64,000 nt of DNA from contig JACKDW010000028.1 of the NCBI GenBank assembly GCA_020633295.1, positions 16,619 to 80,618 on the forward strand, read 5' to 3'. The stretch is from Myxococcales bacterium (GTDB lineage: Bacteria > Myxococcota_A > Polyangia > Nannocystales > Nannocystaceae). The position numbers were made by a program, and so were the translations under genes. The notes under the pieces were generated by a model. It made no database searches. It was not told the origin of the DNA and was given only the letters and a program-made list of their open reading frames with translations. Position 1 is the first letter of the stretch. Each line of letters begins with the position of its first letter. This document shows, piece by piece, positions 60,961-64,000 of the stretch.

Positions 60961-63900
60961 GTGAACGAACTGTTCCAGGCAGACACGCTCGCCGCGCTCG
61001 ACGGCGGCTCGGACCTCGACGTGACCCGCGTGGCGCCGGGCTTGTCCCACACCGGCGCGGCCGAGCTCGGCGTCGGCGCGCCGGAGCAGCGCGCGATGCT
61101 GGCGAAGGTCACGGCGCGCCTGTTTGGCGACGACGCGGAGCAGCCCACGCGGATCGGTCGCTTCGAGCTGGTGCGCCGGCTCGGCGCCGGCGGGATGGGG
61201 GTCGTGTATCTCGCGCGCGATCCCGAGCTCGACCGCGCGGTGGCGATTAAACACCTGCACCCGCGCTTCGTCCGCGGGGACGCGCTGGCGCTGGCGGAGC
61301 AGCGCATGCGCCGGGAGGCGCGGGCCATGGCACGGCTCGCGCACCCGCACGTCGTCCACATCCACGAGGTCGGCACCCACGACGGCCAGCTGTTCTTGGC
61401 CATGGAGTACGTCGACGGGCTCACGCTCTCGGACTGGCTGCGAGGCGAGCGTCGCGGCTGGCGCGAGCTGTTGCGGGTGTTCTGCGAGGCGGGCGAGGGG
61501 CTCGACGCGGCCCACGAGGCCGGCCTCGTGCACCGCGACTTTAAACCAGAGAACGTCCTGGTCAGCCGCGCCGGGGCGGCGAAGGTCACCGACTTCGGGC
61601 TCGCCAGCATGCTCTCGGCGAGCGCCTCGACCTCGTGCGCGCGGCCGATCCCGGCGCTCGAGGACTCGACCACGGCGCCGATGACCCGCACCGGCGCGCT
61701 GATGGGCACGCCGCTGTACATGTCCCCTGAGCAATTCGCGGGCGAGCCCGCGGACGCGCGCTCCGACCAATTCTCGTTCTGCGTGGCGCTGTACGAGGCG
61801 CTCGTGGGGGCGCGCCCGTTCACCGGCAGCACCTTCGGCGAGCTCGCGGCGTCGGTGAGCCGCGGCGCGCTCGGTCCGCGCCCGCGCGTCGCGGCGCCGA
61901 GCCGCGTGCTCGTCGCGGTCGAGCGCGGGCTCCGGGTGGCGCCCGAGGAGCGCTGGCCGTCGATGGGCGCGCTGCTGGAGGCGCTGCGCCACGACCCGAC
62001 GCCCCGGCGGCGACGACGACTGGCGCTCGCGGGCCTCGCCGTGGGGCTGGCGAGCGCGGCCGGCGGCTACGCGTGGAGCGAGACGACGCGCGCGCGCGCG
62101 CTCCAGGCCTGCGAGACCGCCGGCGCGGCGATCGAGGACGTCTGGGGCGGCGCGACCCGAGCGCGCGCGCTGACGGAGGTGCGCGCGAGCGGGATCAGCT
62201 TCGCGGAGTCGAGCGCGACCCACACGGCCGACGCGCTCGACGCTTTCACTAGCGCTTGGAGACAGGTTCGAACAGACACCTGCGTGGCGGCGCGGGTCGA
62301 GCGACGCTGGTCACCGGAGCTGAGCGCGAGCGCCGACGCGTGCCTGGAGGAGCGCCGCGAGCAGCTCGAGAGCTTCGTTGAGACCCTCGAGGAGACGGTG
62401 TCGGCGGACGAGCTCGAGCAGCGGCGCGCGGCCGTGCGGGCGCGACCGTCGCGGCGCTCGAGCTGCCGAGCCCGACGCCCTGCGGGGACGCGCTGCGGCT
62501 GCGCGCGCGCCCGCAGCCGCCCACGGACGCGGAGACGCGCGCCGCGGTGCAGGACGTCCGCCGCGAGCTGGCGCGCGCGAGCGCCCGCGCGTCGATGGGG
62601 CGATCGGCGGAGGTGCGGGCGCGCGTGGACGCGGCGCTCGAGCGCGCGGACGCGCTCGGCTGGCCGCCGCTGCAGGCGCGCGCGCGCTACCAGAGCGGCG
62701 CGCTGTACAACCACGAGGGGCGCTACAAGGAGGCGGAGGAGGACAGCGAGCGCGCGTTCTTCATCGCCGGGGAGGCCGGCGAGGACGAGCTCGCCGCGCT
62801 CGCCGCCACGGCGCTTACGTCGATCACCGGCATGTTCCTGGGCCGCGCCGAGGACGGCCTCCGGTGGAGCCGCGCCGCGCGGATGATGCTCAAGCGGATG
62901 CCCGCGGGGGACGACGGGACGATCGAGCAGCGGCTGCTGTCGAACGTCGGCGTGATCCACATCGATCAGGACAAGCTCGAGCTCGCCGAGCAGGAGTTCA
63001 CGGACGCGCTCGCGCGCGCGCGCGCGCTGCTCGGCCCCGATCACCCGGGCGTCACCGGCCCGCTCTCGAACCTCGGCGTCGTGTACTCCGAGCGCGGCGA
63101 GTTCGAGCGCTCGATCGAGATCGACGAGCAGGTCATCGCGATCATCGAGCGCGCGCTGGGCCCCGATCACCCGGAGCTGATCCTGACGCTCACGAACATG
63201 GGGAACATGTACGCCGCGACAGGTCGTTTCGAGCGCGCGGAGGAGCCGCTGCTCCGCGCGCGCGCGCTGGCCGAGCGCGCGCTGCGTCCCGGGCACCCGA
63301 CCGTCGCGCACCTGACGACGAGCCTGGGCACGATCCACGCGGTCAAGCGCGAGCACGACGAGGCGGTGCGCGTGCTGACCCGCGCGGTCGAGCTGACGGA
63401 GCAGAGCTCGGGCGCGGAGCACCAGGAGGTCGCGTACCCGCTGACGAACCTCGGGCACGCGCTGCTGGGCGCGGGGCGTCTCGACGACGCGCGCGCGCGC
63501 TTCGAGCGAGCCGTGGCGCTGCTCGAGGCCGCCGGTCCGGAGCAGCCGGCTTTGGCCCAGCCGCTGCTCGGGCTCGGCGCGGTGGCGCTGGCGCGGGGGG
63601 AGCACGCGCGGGCGCTCGAGACCTTCACGCGGGCGCTGGCGCTGATGGAGGCGGGCTACGGCCCGACGCACGTGGACCTCTGCGCGCCGCTGACGGGGCT
63701 CGGGCGGGCGAGCCTCGCGCTCGGCGATCGCGCGGGCGCCCGCGCGGCGCTCGAGCGCGCGGTCGAGCTCGCCGAGAGCGGGCAGGGGGATCCGAACGAG
63801 CTGGCGGAGGCCCGGTTCGCGCTGGCGCGCGCGCTCGGCCCGGGGGAGGCCCGCGCCGCGACGTTGGCGAAGCAAGCCCGCGCCGTGCTCGCGGAGGGCG

Positions 63901-63974
63901 GCGAGGCCTTCGCCGAGCAGCTCGCGGAGGTCGACGCGTGGCTCGCGGGACCTGTCCACAACGACCCGTCGTGA
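60961..63974 (+). CDS. Membrane Ser/Thr protein kinase with C-terminal TPR repeats (one frameshift)
   Basis: GTG 60961 has GGAGG 5 nt upstream and TAGTAT further up. The kinase domain (about 60-340) has the glycine loop GAGGMGVVYLARD, Lys in AIKHLHP, the catalytic loop VHRDFKPENVLV, DFGLA, and GTPLYMSPEQ. A membrane helix (LALAGLAVGLASAAGGYAW) follows. One base is missing near 62445; in the resumed frame the protein continues ATVAALELPSPTPCGDALRL and then at least eight TPR-type repeats (e.g. GVVYSERGEFERSIEIDEQV, NLGHALLGAGRLDDARARFE). The unit is typical of myxobacterial Pkn-type receptors, about 1000 aa when joined. If the frameshift were real the kinase would end with an unrelated tail and the TPR part would be separate. 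Confidence 0.83.
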
Positions 63975-64000
63975 ACCCGCGCCGAGCTCGGTGCCCGCGC

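Overview
The window is high-GC DNA (roughly 70%). Its gene content points to a myxobacterium, most likely of the Nannocystis/Plesiocystis type. Evidence for this is the many lipoproteins with Ser/Thr/Gly/Asp-rich linkers after the lipid cysteine, a (Gly-Asp)n linker, a surface protein ending in a MYXO-CTERM-type tail, a Ser/Thr kinase fused to TPR repeats, a caspase-like peptidase and a complete TonB/ExbB/ExbD module. The taxonomic placement is inference. No rRNA, tRNA, CRISPR array or insertion sequence was seen.

Layout. 1-1.0 kb (minus): a caspase-family peptidase, cut by the window edge, behind an EACC1-like partner. 1.5-5.3 kb (minus): lipoprotein, apolipoprotein N-acyltransferase fused to a C39-type peptidase, and a secreted zinc-protease-like protein carrying a double-glycine-like motif. 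6-12.2 kb: hydrolases, a DUF3592 protein, an ATC-hydrolase-like protein, a formylglycine-generating-enzyme-like lipoprotein and a GspC-type PDZ protein. 12.5-20 kb (plus): a beta-helix lipoprotein, then an overlapping trio of lipoprotein, a HEAT protein resembling the vitellogenin N-terminus, and a metzincin. 20-30 kb: Ig-like and VWA surface proteins, two aminopropyltransferases, a hydrolase and a GH3 glycosidase. 30-32.2 kb: DUF389 membrane protein.

32.3-38.3 kb (plus) is the most interesting locus. A radical SAM/SPASM enzyme, a B12-binding radical SAM enzyme with a PCMT-like tail, and a protein with an HEETH motif are followed by three tandem paralogous peptides. Each peptide has a conserved N-terminal block, repeated G-P-C-L motifs and a conserved C-terminal helix. 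This looks like a RiPP-type modification system with multi-core precursors. 38.4-45.3 kb holds lipoproteins, DUF3817, a histidine kinase plus receiver pair, an MsrA whose catalytic cysteine codon is an in-frame TGA followed by a SECIS-like hairpin (a predicted selenoprotein), and a Tat-signal Hcp-like protein. 45.3-51.4 kb (minus) is a three-gene envelope operon of unknown function. 51.9-53.3 kb is an OmpR-type regulator with a lipoprotein. 53.4-60.6 kb (minus) is the TonB energy module, a TonB-dependent receptor and a beta-helix lipoprotein. 61-64 kb (plus) is the Ser/Thr kinase-TPR protein.

Two cross-cutting points matter to a reader. First, many genes have a -10-like hexamer only 6-11 nt before the start codon and no Shine-Dalgarno sequence, so near-leaderless transcripts look common; this was used to choose several starts. 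Second, apparent frameshifts cluster between about 35.7 and 42.8 kb, with one more near 62.4 kb. Reading frames and conserved C-termini resume after them, which suggests local consensus errors more than gene decay. Genes so affected are given with their reconstructed ends.
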